Positions 20,451-30,251 of a stretch of 64,000 bases of DNA are shown here, piece by piece. Position 1 is the stretch's first letter. Each line of letters starts with the position of its first letter. The position numbers and the translations under genes were made by a program. The notes below the pieces were generated by a model, which was given only the letters and a program-made list of their open reading frames with translations, made no database searches and was not told the DNA's origin. This DNA is from Arachis hypogaea (taxonomy: Eukaryota; Streptophyta; Magnoliopsida; Fabales; Fabaceae). Where the stretch lies: positions 72,745,649 through 72,809,648 of the forward strand of contig NC_092039.1 in NCBI RefSeq assembly GCF_003086295.3, written 5' to 3'.

Positions 20451-20921
20451 GTCATCTCTCTAGAACTCTACAAAGTAGCCAAAAAGCCCTCCACTTTAGC
20501 AAGGCTAGCTTTACCTCATCTCATTTGCTATCTATGCTACTTAGCTGGATTTGTCATAGAAGAAGACATCCTCATTGAAGAGGACAAGCCCATCACTAAG
20601 AAGATGATAGAGCAAACAAGAGAGCCCATTCATGGATCTTAAGAGACGCATGAGGAAGCTCATCATCAAGAAATCCCTAAGATGCCTCAAAGGATGCATT
20701 TTCCTCCAAACAACTATTGGGAAGAACTCAACACTTCTCTAGAAGGATTGAGTCATGACATGAACCAACTAAGGGTGGAACACCAAGAACACTCCATCAT
20801 TCTCAATGAGATTGGAGAAGATCAAAGAGCTATGAGGGAGGAGCAACAAAGGCAAGGAAGAGACATAGAGGAGCTCAAAAACACCATTGGTCCTTCAAGG
20901 AGAAGGCGCCACCATCACTAA
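20451..20921 (+). pseudogene. A2 PTP ORF, C-terminal part with one nonsense codon
   Basis: One frame from the B1 junction to the stop at 20921, broken by TAA at 20640-20642. It aligns with the A1 PTP protein: VISLELYKVAKKPSTLARLA and LPHLICYLCY match VISNELYKIADKPSYMARLA and FPHLICHLCY, and the tail carries EDQRAMREEQQRQGRDIEEL. This gives the reading frame into which B1 inserted. The upstream two thirds should be left of the window. Confidence 0.75.
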
Positions 20922-21985
20922 GGTGGACTCATTCCTTAACTTCCTTGTTCTTATCTCTCTGTTTTTTGGTTTTTGAACTACATGTTTGCCTATGTTTGTG
21001 TCTTTACTACATGATCATTAGTATTTAGTAACTATGTCTTAAGGCTATGAATAATTCCATGAATCCTTCACCTTTCTTGAATGAAACATGTTTTTAATAC
21101 AAAAGAACAAGAAGTATATGAGTTTCGAATTCATCCTTGAAATTAGTTTAATTATATTGATGTGGTGACAATACTTTTTGTTTTCTGAATGAATGCTTAA
21201 ACAGTGCATATTTTTATCTTGTTATTTATGAATCTTAAAATTGTTGGTTCTTAAAAGAATGATAAACAAAGAGAAAAGTTGTTGATAATCTGAAAAATCA
21301 TGAAATTGATTCTTGAAGCAAGAAAAAGCAGTGAAGAACAAAGCTTGTGAAAAAAAAAAGGCGAAAAAAATATAAAAGAAAAAGAAAAAGCAAGCAGAAA
21401 AAGCCAATAGCCCTTAAAACCAAATGGCAAGGGTAAAAAGGATCCAAGGTTTTGAGCATCAATGGATAGGAGGTCCTAAGGAAATAAATCCAGGCCTAAG
21501 CAGCTAAATCAAGCTGTCCCTAACCATGTGCTTGTGGCATGAAGGTCCAAGTGAAAAGCTGGAGACTGAGTGGTTAAAGTCATGATCCAAAGCAAAAAGA
21601 GTGTGCTTAAGAGCTCTGGAAACCTCTAACTGGGGACTTTAGCAAAGCTAAGTCACATTCTGAAATGGTTCACCCAGTCATGTGTCTGTGGCATTTATGT
21701 ATCCGGTGGCAATACTGGAAAACAAAGTGCTTAAGGCCACAGCCAAGACTCATAAAAGTAGCTGTGTTCAAGAATCAACATACTTAACTAGGAGAATCAA
21801 TAACACTATCTGAACTCTGAATTCCTAGAGATACCAATCATTCTAAACTTCAAAGGATAAAGTGAGATGCCATAACTGTTCAGAAGCAAAAAGCTACAAG
21901 TCCCGCTCATCTAATTAGAACTAATATTCATTGATATTTTGAGATTTATAGTATATTCTCTTCTTTTCATCCTATTTGATTTTCA
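20922..21985 (+). other. A2 3' untranslated region
   Basis: Homologous to 6001-7059 of A1 in the opposite orientation. AT-rich, with no coding content that I can support. Confidence 0.6.
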
Positions 21986-22023
21986 GTTTCTTGGGGACAA
22001 GATACAATTTAAGTTTGGTGTTG
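21986..22023 (+). promoter_or_regulatory. A2 plus-strand priming tract, hairpin decayed
   Basis: CTTGGGGACAAG remains of the GGGA-loop hairpin (only a 4-bp stem), then AATTTAAGTTTGGTGTTG and the LTR at 22024. The tract is intact while the stem has mutated. Confidence 0.6.
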
Positions 22024-23638
22024 TGATGAGCGGATAATTTATACGTTTTTTGGCATTGTTTTTAGGTAGTTTTTAGTAGGATCTAGCTACTTTTAGGGAT
22101 GTTTTTGTTAGTTTTTATGCAAAATTCACATTTCTGGACTTTACTATGAGTTTGTGTGTTTTTTCGTGATTTCAGATATTTTCTTACTGAATTTGAGGGA
22201 CTTGAGCAAAAATCTGATTCAGGCTAAAAAAGGACTGCTGATGATGTTGAATTCTGACCTCCTTGCACTCAAAATCGATTTTTTAGAGCTACAGAACTCC
22301 AAATGCAGCTCTCTGAACTTCGTTGGAAAGTAGCCATCCAGAGCATTCCAGCAATATATAATAGTCCATACTTTATTCGAGTTTAGACGATGCAAACTGG
22401 CGTTCCACGCCAGCTCCATGCTGCATTCTAGAGTAAAACGCCAGAAACATGTCACAAACCAGAGTTAAAAGCCAAAAACACGTTACAACTTGGCGTTCAA
22501 CCCCAAGAGAAGCCACTGCACGTGTAAAGCTCAAGCTCAACCCAAGCACACACCAAAGTGGGCTCCGGAAGTGGATTTCTGCACTTAGACTTATTTCTGT
22601 AAACCCTAGTAACTAGTTTAGTATAAATAGAACTTTTTACTATTGTATTAGTCGTCTTGGTTATTCTGATTCCCTCTCTGGGGCCGAAGCCAATGAACAC
22701 CATTATCACTTATGTATTTTCAATGGTAGATTTTCTACACACCATTATCATTTAAGGTGTGGAACTCTGTTCCTCGAGTATTAATGCAATTTCTATTATT
22801 CTTCTATTCAATTCAGCTTATTCTTATTCTAAGATATTCGTTGCACTTCAACATGATGAATGTGATGATCCGTGACACTCATCATCATTCTCACCTATGA
22901 ACGTGTGACTGACAACTACTTCCGTTCTACCTTAGAACGAGCGTGTATCTCTTAGATTCATTAATCAGAATCTTCATGGTATAAGCTAGAATCCATTGGC
23001 AGCATTCTTGAGAATCCGAAAAGTCTAAACCTTGTCTGTGGTATTCCGAGTAGGATTCAAGGATTGAATGACTGTGACGAGCTTCAAACTCGCGAGTGTT
23101 GGGCGTAGTGACAGACGCAAAAGAATCACTGGATTCTATTCCGATATGATCGAGAACCGGTAGATGATTAGCCGTGTTGTGACAAAGCATTTGGACCATT
23201 TTTACTGAGAGGACGGGAGGTAGCCATTGACAACGGTGAAACCCAACATACAGCTTGCCATGGAAAGGAGTAAGAATGATTGGAGGAAGGCAGTAAGAAA
23301 GCAGAGATTCAGAAGGGACAAAGCATCTCCATACACTTATCTGAAATTCCCACTAATGAATTACATAAGTATCTCTACCTTTATTTTCTGTTTATTTATC
23401 CTTATTTTTGAAAACCATTATAACCATTTGAATCCGCCTAAATGAGATTTACAAGATGACCATAGCTTGCTTCATACCAACAATCTCCGTGGGATCGACC
23501 CTTACTCACGTAAGGTATTACTTGGATGACCCAGTGCACTTGTTGGTTAGTTGTGCGAAGTTGTGACAAAGTGTGATTCACGTTTAAGAGCTCCAAGTCT
23601 ATTGGCGCAATTGTTGATGATCACAATTTCGTGCACCA
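22024..23638 (+). repeat. A2 3' LTR
   Basis: 1615 bp, TGATGAGCGG to TTTCGTGCACCA. TATAAATA at 22622-22629. Near its end, 23591-23611 (TCCAAGTCTATTGGCGC) resembles the LTR-end/spacer/PBS junction of A1 (ACCAAGTTTTTGGCGCC), i.e. a fossil PBS lying inside the LTR. Confidence 0.85.
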
Positions 23639-24998
23639 GGGACCACCAAAAAGAAAGCTTCTTGGGTTTCTTTCAGGTCTGCCCAAGGGCACAAAGTCTT
23701 TTCCAAGTATGATGAGTCGTTTAGGGACTTTAAGAAATACTTTTTCAAATTTCGAGCTGTTGAGGGAGCTCGACCTTCTTTCCTAGAGGCGAATGGTGAA
23801 CCTACCTTCCCTTTGTGTTGGCAAAAGAATGTTGTAGTGTCTCGATACTCATGGGAGATGCTTGATGAGGTCGAGCAAGAATTTGTAACTGTGTTGGAGG
23901 ATATTTGGGGGGAACCTCCCCATCTTGACACAAAGAGATTTTTGGGGGACCCTTCTCTTGTCCGAGCCAAATTGGGTAGTGACCGACTTCTTTTGTTATA
24001 TTTTGTTTGTTTTTACTTCTTTTCTTCCAGTTTTGTAACTTGTTTTGATTTGTTTTTTCAGAGATAGCCAAAACCAATGAAAGGTGAGGAAGGCTACTAC
24101 TGTGCAAAATATTTCGGCCAAGGCTGCAGGGGAGGGATCTTCTCAAGTTCCTCCTAAGAGACTGATCTCGAGTTCTACTGGGCCGAGGAGTGTGATCCCA
24201 ACACCTCAGGTCCATTTAGTTAATCCTCCCTAGACCTCTGCTGTTACTTCTTCTCCTAGTGTCATTCCTCGTCCAAAAAGACCCCGGACTGTCGAGCCTT
24301 TTAATCTAGATGCTCCCAACTTTGATGCTGTCAGATTTGTTGATCAACAAATTGCTCTTTATGGTGTCATGCCTACTGATGATGTATCCATTCTTCATTA
24401 TTTGGATTTTATCACTCGGAGTGGCATTAAACTGGCACACATGGGAGTAACTTTATATCGGACCACTCAAGATCTTCCTATCCATGCTACAAAGGCCTTT
24501 ATGGAGGATGCCAAGTCGGAATTTGATCGGATTAAGGGCTTGAAGGAGGAGCTCGAGGTGAAAGTCGCCAAGTTGGAGAAAGAATTGCAGGGGGAGAAGA
24601 CTTGGGCTGTTGCTTTGGCGGCTTCTACCAAGTTGTCTGAAGATATGGCTTTGAAGCATAAGGATAGCTATGTTACAACTTACAGGGAGATGATGGGTCT
24701 GAGGGAGGAATTGGAGTCTGCCCGAGCTGATTATGCCGAGCTCCAGGGTCATCTTTTGGGTAGTGTAAATGCTGCTTATGACAATCTAAGGGATCAAGTT
24801 CGAGTTCTTGCGCCTGATCTTGACCTTACTCTTTTCAGCTTGGACAACATCGTAAAAGATGGTAAGATAGTCTCAGATGACCCTGATGATGATGAAGTCG
24901 ACTCTCCTCCTATTCCTGCTACCAAAGCCTCCGTTGCGCCACCCTATTCAATTCAGGCAGCTGAGGTTGCTCAGCCTAAGTCTGATCCAGATGTCTAG
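23639..24998 (+). pseudogene. Antisense extra ORF of D2, intron-containing, broken
   Basis: It lies on the opposite strand from D2 gag-pol. Exon 1 is open from the A2 junction to 23975 (SFRSAQGHKVFSKYDESF, FPLCWQKNVVVSRYSWEMLD, EPPHLDTKRFLGDPSLV). A likely 86-bp intron, 23976-24061, is T-rich with GT and TTTTTTCAG borders. Exon 2 starts ...IAKTNE, has a 1-bp loss near 24086 and a TAG near 24230, and is open 24369-24998. That part (209 aa) has a long coiled coil (EELEVKVAKLEKELQGEK, EELESARADYAELQG) and an acidic end. I do not know the function. The layout fits the antisense ORFs reported in Tat-lineage elements. Splicing is inferred from the frame, which continues only if the intron is removed. 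Confidence 0.65.
23976..24061 (+). other. Predicted intron in the antisense ORF
   Basis: GTAGTGACC donor and TTTTTTCAG acceptor, T-rich throughout. The amino-acid frame before (RAKLG) resumes after it (EIAKTNE). Confidence 0.55.
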
Positions 24999-25489
24999 AT
25001 TTTGAACTGGGATGATGGGACGATTGATGCGGTTCCTCTTTAGACTCGTCCTCCTTCACCCCGGGATGCTACAACTGGGAAGTCCTTGGACCCTCTATGA
25101 TTGTTTCTTGGTGTATTTGTGTATAGTTCGGCTTGTGGGCTTTAAACACTTTTTATTTTGTACTTATATGGTTCTAACTTCTGGATACTTTCTAGTTGCA
25201 TTTTTAGCAACTTATTTTGAAAAATCAAGGTAGCTTTGCAGGCCTTTTGGGGTCGACTTCAGGTGGTCTCTTAGGTCTTTTTTATTATAGCCACTTTGTT
25301 TCTGTTTGTCGATTACTTTGCTTTAATATTTGTCAGGCATCTTCAGGGTGTTGGAGCCTTGCGTTTCGATCTCTTTTGATTGCCTTCTGTCTTCATCTTG
25401 ATCTTTTGGAAGTTATCTCCAGTAATCCTTTTGTTTGGGCCTTTGTCAGGTCTCTTCATGTGGATTACTGTATAACTTATTGTAGTTTG
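24999..25489 (+). other. Downstream region of the antisense ORF
   Basis: T-rich region leading into the tandem repeats. Short frames here (for example 25012-25233) look hydrophobic from composition only. Confidence 0.4.
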
Positions 25490-26110
25490 TGGGAGGCCGA
25501 CTTCATCATGTCGGTCCGTTTTAAGTTATTTTTAGTAATCCATTTTGGATCTTTGTCAGATCTCTTTTATAGATTACTTTTTATAACTTTTTTGTGGGAG
25601 GCCGACTTCGTCATGTCGGTCCCTTCTAAGTTATTTTTAGTAATCTATTTTCTTTGGACCTGGGTCAAGTCTCTTTTGTGGTTTACTTTTTATAACTTTT
25701 TTGTAGGAGGCCGACTTCGTCATATCGGTCCCTTCTAAGTTATTTTTAGTAATCTATTTTCTTTGGACCTGGGTCAGGTCTCTTTTATGGATTACTTTTT
25801 ATAACTATTTTGGTTTGGGCCGACTTTATCATGTTGGTTCCTTTTAAGTTATTTTTAGTAATCCATTTTCTTTAGACCTGGGTCAGGTCTCTTTTATGGA
25901 TTACTTTTTATAACTTTTTTGGTTTGGTCCGACCTCATCATGTCGGTCCCTTTTAAGTTATTTTTAGTAATCCTCTTTTTTTAGGGCTAGCCAGGCCTCT
26001 TTCCAGGGATTTACCTTTTATAACTTTGGTTATTTGTGGTCGACTGTTCTGACTTCTTCATGTCGGTCCGTATTTTAAGTTATTTTTTAGCAACCCATTT
26101 TTATTAAGAC
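25490..26110. repeat. Six tandem copies of a ~109-bp unit (D2 3' region)
   Basis: Unit starts (GCCGACTT or variant) lie at 25496, 25601, 25710, 25819, 25928 and about 26047. Each unit contains CCGACTTCGTCATGTCGG, an inverted repeat with a 5-bp stem, then TTTTAAGTTATTTTTAG and a T-rich stretch. The array lies between integrase and the antisense ORF in element order. The 173-aa frame 25217-25738 is translation of the repeat. Confidence 0.85.
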
Positions 26111-26453
26111 CTTGTCAGGTCCTTTCTTATAGGTCACTTTCGATAACTTCTTACATTTAATCTATTTTGTCACTTTTCATCTTTGCCGATTTTGTAGAAA
26201 TTGGGTTTGATCCTCGCTTGGTCAACCTTTGATGAATTTGGCTTTCATCTTTGTTGGTCTTTATCGTGATCGGGCAGTGAATTTAGTTTTCACTTTTGCC
26301 GATCTGTAGCTTTATAATTGGGCGATGAAATTTTGCGTTTTCAGATTAATGCGTCTTGATAAAGGATTTGTAGAAAATCTGAAAAAACTTTATTTGAAAA
26401 GGAAAATATGCAAATATATACATGTGGGAGTTCTACCCCTCTAAGTTAGGTAT
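26111..26453. other. D2 sequence between the repeat array and the A3 insertion
   Basis: No coding or structural feature recognised. It ends with the A3 target duplication GGTAT (26449-26453). Confidence 0.5.
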
Positions 26454-27978
26454 TGGTGCACGAAATCACAATCACACTTATGCAATTCCGCACAACTAAC
26501 CAGCAAGTGCACTGGGTCGTCCAAGTAATACCTTACGTGAGTAAGGGTCGATCCCACGGAGATTGTCGGCTTAAAGCAAGCTATGGTTATCTTGTAACTC
26601 TTAGTCAGGATATCAATCATTCTCAGGTTTAATTGTAAAAAGGTAAAAGAACATGAAATAAATACTTGTTTTGCAGTAATGGAGAACAGGTTGAGGTTTT
26701 GGAGATGCTATATCTTCTGAATCTCTACTTTCCTACTGTCTTCTTCTTCATGCACGCAAGGCTCCTTCCATGGCAAGCTGTATGTTGGGTTTCACCGTTG
26801 TCAATGGCTACCTCCCATCCTCTCAGTGAAAATGTTCAACGCGCTCTGTCAGAGCACGGCTATTCATCTGTCGGTTCTCAATCATGTCGGAATAGAATCC
26901 AGTGAATCATTTGCGTCTGTCACTAACGCCCCATAATCGTGAGTTTGAAGCTCGTCACAGTCATTCAATCCTTGAATCCTACTCAAAATACCACAGACAA
27001 GGTTTAGACCTTTCGGATTCTCAAGAATGGCCGCCAGTAGATTCTAGCTTATACCACGAAGATTCTGGTTAAGGAATCCAAGAGATATCCACTCAATCTA
27101 AGGTAGAACGGAGGTGGTTGTCAGGCACACGTTCATAGGTGAGAATGATGATGAGTGTCACGGATCATCACATTCATCAAGTTGAGGAACAAGTGATATC
27201 TTGGAATAGAAGCAAGCGTGATTGAATGAAAAACAGTAGTAATTGCATTAATCAATCAAGACACAGCAGAGCTCCTCACCCCAACCATGGGGTTTAGAGA
27301 CTCATGTCATAGAAGATACAGTATGAAACATGTAAAGTGTCATGAGATGAAGATACAATAGCAAAAGGTCCTATTTATAGTGAACTAGTGACCTAGGGTT
27401 TACAAGAATGAGTAAATGACGTAAAAATACACTTCCGGGGTCGACTTGGTGTTTGCTTGGGCTGAGCATTGAAGCTTTCATGTGTAGAGACTTTTTCTGG
27501 AGTTAAACGCCAGCTTTTGTGCCAGTTTGGGCGTTTAACTCCAGCTTTTGTGCCAGTTCCGGCGTTAAACGCTGGGAATTCTGAAGCTGATTTTGAACGC
27601 CAGTTTGGGCCATCAAATCTTGAGCAAAGTATGGACTATTATATATTTTTGGAAAGCCCAGAATATCTACTTTCCAACGCTATTGAGAGCGCGCCAATTG
27701 AGTTCTTGTAGCTCTAGAAAATCCACTTTGAGTGCAGGGAGGTCAGAATCCAACAGCATCTACAGTCCTTTTTCAGCCTCTGAATCAGATTTTTGCTCAG
27801 GTCCCTCAATTTCAGCCAGAAAATACCTGAAATCACAGAAAAACACACAAACTCATAGTAAAGTCTACAAAAGTAAATTTTAAATAAAAACTAATAAAAA
27901 TATAATAAAAACTAACTAAAACAAGCTAAAAACATACTAAAAACAATACCAAAAAGCGTATAAATTATCCGCTCATCA
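26454..27978 (-). repeat. A3 3' LTR
   Basis: Starts TGATGAGCGG at 27978 and ends TTTCGTGCACCA at 26454 (element sense). TATAAATA at 27372-27379. Contains single GGCGTT motifs near 27505-27580. Confidence 0.9.
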
Positions 27979-28016
27979 CAACACCAAACTTAAATTGTTG
28001 CTTGTCCCCAAGCAAC
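27979..28016 (-). promoter_or_regulatory. A3 plus-strand priming tract with GGGA-loop hairpin
   Basis: Minus strand GTTGCTTG-GGGA-CAAGCAAC (27997-28016, perfect 8-bp stem), AATTTAAGTTTGGTGTTG, LTR. Same sequence as in A1. Confidence 0.65.
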
Positions 28017-29086
28017 TGAAAATCAAATAGGATAAAAAGAAGAGAATATACTATAAACTCCAAACTATCAATGAAACTTAGCTCCAATTAGATGAGCGGG
28101 ACTAGTAGCTTTTTGCCTCTGAACAGTTTTGGCATCTCACTTTATCCTTTGAGGTTCAGAATGATTGGCATCTATAGGAACTCAGAATTCAGATAGTGTT
28201 ATTGATTCTCCTAGTTAAGTATGTTGATTCTTGAACACATCTACTTTATGTGTCTTGGTCGTGGCCCAAAGCACTCTGTTTTCCAGTATTACCACCAGAT
28301 ACATACATGCCACAGACACATAACTGGGTGAACCTTTTCAGATTATGACTCAGCTTTGCTAGAGTCCCCAATTAGAGGTGTCCATAGTTCTTAAGCACAC
28401 TCTTTTTGCTTTGGATCACGACTTTAACCGCTCAGTCTCAAGTTTTCACTTGACACATTCACGCCACAAGCACATGGTTAGAGACAGCTTGGTTTAGCCG
28501 CTTAGGCCAGGATGTTATTCCTGTAGGCCCTCCTATCCACTGATGCTCAAAGCCTTGGATCCTTTTTATTTTTACCCTTGCCTTTTGGTTTAAAGGGCTA
28601 TTGGCTTTTTCTGCTTGCTTTCTCCCTTTTTTTTTTGAATATTCACTGCTTTTTCTTACTTTAAGAATCAATTTGATGATTTTTCAGATCCTCAATAACA
28701 TTTCTCCTTTTCCATCATTCTTTCAAGAGCCAACAATTTTAACATTCTTTAAACAACAAATTCAAAAGACATATGCACTATTCAAGCATTCATTCAGAAA
28801 ACAAAAAGTATTGTCACCACATCAAAATAATTAAACCAGTATTGTCACCACATGTACTTCTTGTTCTTTTGTAATAAAAAAACATTTTTCTTTTAAGAAA
28901 GGTGATGGATTCATAGGACATTTATAACTTTAAGCAAAGACACTAAGACACTAATGATCATGTAATAAAGACACAGACATAGATAAACATAAAGCATAAA
29001 AATTCGAAAAACAGAAAATAAAGAACAAGGAAATTAAAAAACGGGTCCACCTTAGTGATGGCGGCTTGTTCTTCCTCTTGAAAATC
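28017..29086 (-). other. A3 3' untranslated region
   Basis: Homologue of 6001-7059 in A1. No gene seen. Confidence 0.55.
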
Positions 29087-29459
29087 TTATAGAGTACTTT
29101 TGAGCTCCTCTATGTCTCTTCCTTGTCTTTGTTGCTCTTCCCTCATAGCTTTTTGATCTTTTCTAATCTCATGGTGGATGATGGAATGCTCTTGGTGCTC
29201 CATCCTTAGTTGTCCCATGTTAGAGCTTAATTCTCCTAGGGAGGTGTTGATTTGCTCCCAATAGTTTTGTGGAGGGAAGTGCATCCCTTGAGGCATCTCA
29301 GGGATTTCATGATGAGGAATTTCCTCATGCTCTTGTTTGCTCCATCCTTTTCTTAGTGATGAGCTTTTGAGAAGAATCTCTCCATCTCCCAGACTCAGAG
29401 GTGGAAGCTTTTGCCTTCCCTTTCCTCTTTCTAGAGGTTTCTCTGGCCTTAAGTGTCAT
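29087..29459 (-). pseudogene. A3 PTP ORF remnant, domain deleted
   Basis: The start is at 29459 (MTLKARETSRKRKGKAKAST), the basic head of the PTP protein. After about 30 residues it jumps to ITKKRMEQTR, which in A1 lies beyond residue 270 (ITKKRMEQTREVPHG). The whole central domain is therefore missing. After a frame change the coiled-coil tail follows (MPQGMHFPPQNYWEQ, REEQQRQGRDIEELKSTL). It cannot be functional. Confidence 0.75.
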
Positions 29460-29494
29460 ACATGGTAATGGAAAAACAAAAAGCATCACTTCTA

Positions 29495-29532
29495 CCACAC
29501 CAAACTTAGAAGGTTTGCTCGTCCTCGAGCAA
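29495..29532 (-). promoter_or_regulatory. Internal copy of the hairpin plus G/T tract (A3)
   Basis: Minus strand TTGCTCG-AGGA-CGAGCAA (29515-29532, perfect 7-bp stem), then CCTTCTAAGTTTGGTGTGG. Same place as 8236-8271 in A1, 5' of the PTP start. Confidence 0.6.
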
Positions 29533-29842
29533 AAGAAGAGAAGAGGGAGTAGAAGAAGAAAACAATAGATGTGATGGAGAGGTGTGAGTGGTTCGACCAA
29601 GGGGAGTTTTAGGTGGTTATGATGTGGGAAAGGAAGGAGTGATGGTTTGAATTTGAGTAGGTGGGTGTATGTGGGTTGTATGATGGTTTTGGAGGATTAA
29701 TGGAGGTGATTGGTGGAGGTTATTTTGGAGAAGAGTGTTATGGAAGGGTGTGAAGAGGAGAGAAGAAGAGGTGAGGTAGGTGGGATCCTGTGGGGTCCAC
29801 AGATCATGAGGTGTCAAGGATTTCTCATCCCTGCACCATGTG

Positions 29843-30050
29843 GCGTGCAAAACGCCCCTTGTCTGCCAATCCTGGTGTTAAATGCCAGGTTGCTGCCCAT
29901 TTCTGGCGTTTAACGCCAGCTTCTTGCCCTTTTCTAGCGTTAAACACCAGTCTGGTGCCCATTTCTGGCGTTAAACACCCAGAATGGTGCCAGACTGGGC
30001 GTTTAACGCCCATTCTGCTACCCTCACTGGCGTTTAAACGCCAGCAAGTT
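29843..30050. repeat. GGCGTT-N-AACGCC minisatellite (A3)
   Basis: About six units of ~34 bp with palindromes such as CTGGCGTTTAACGCCAG. Several have CpG to TpG changes (GGTGTTAAATGCC). Homologue of 8712-8976. Confidence 0.9.
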
Positions 30051-30251
30051 TTTTCTCCAGGGTGTGCTATTTTTCATTTTATTTTTCATTTTGTTCCTGT
30101 TTTTTCAATTGTTTTAGTGACTTCACATGATCATCAACCTAAAGAAAACATAAAATAACAATGGAAAATAAATAGATATAATAAAATTGGGTTGCCTCCC
30201 AACAAGCGCTTCTTTAATGTCATTAGCTTGATAGTGTGCTCTCTTGGAGCA

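Larger units (their letters stand above)
20451..23638 (+). mobile_element. A2: 3' part of a non-autonomous FIDEL-like element
   Basis: This is plus-strand, truncated on the left by B1, which inserted inside its PTP ORF. It comprises the PTP C-terminal part, the 3' untranslated region, the priming tract and a complete 3' LTR (22024-23638). It is itself inserted in the antisense ORF of D2, with flank GGGAC at 23639-23643. The 5' part should lie left of the window beyond B1. Confidence 0.8.

Noticed and set aside
25217..25738. 173-aa Cys/Phe/Leu-rich protein
   Set aside because: It reads through the start of the 109-bp tandem array; the frame is lost in later units.
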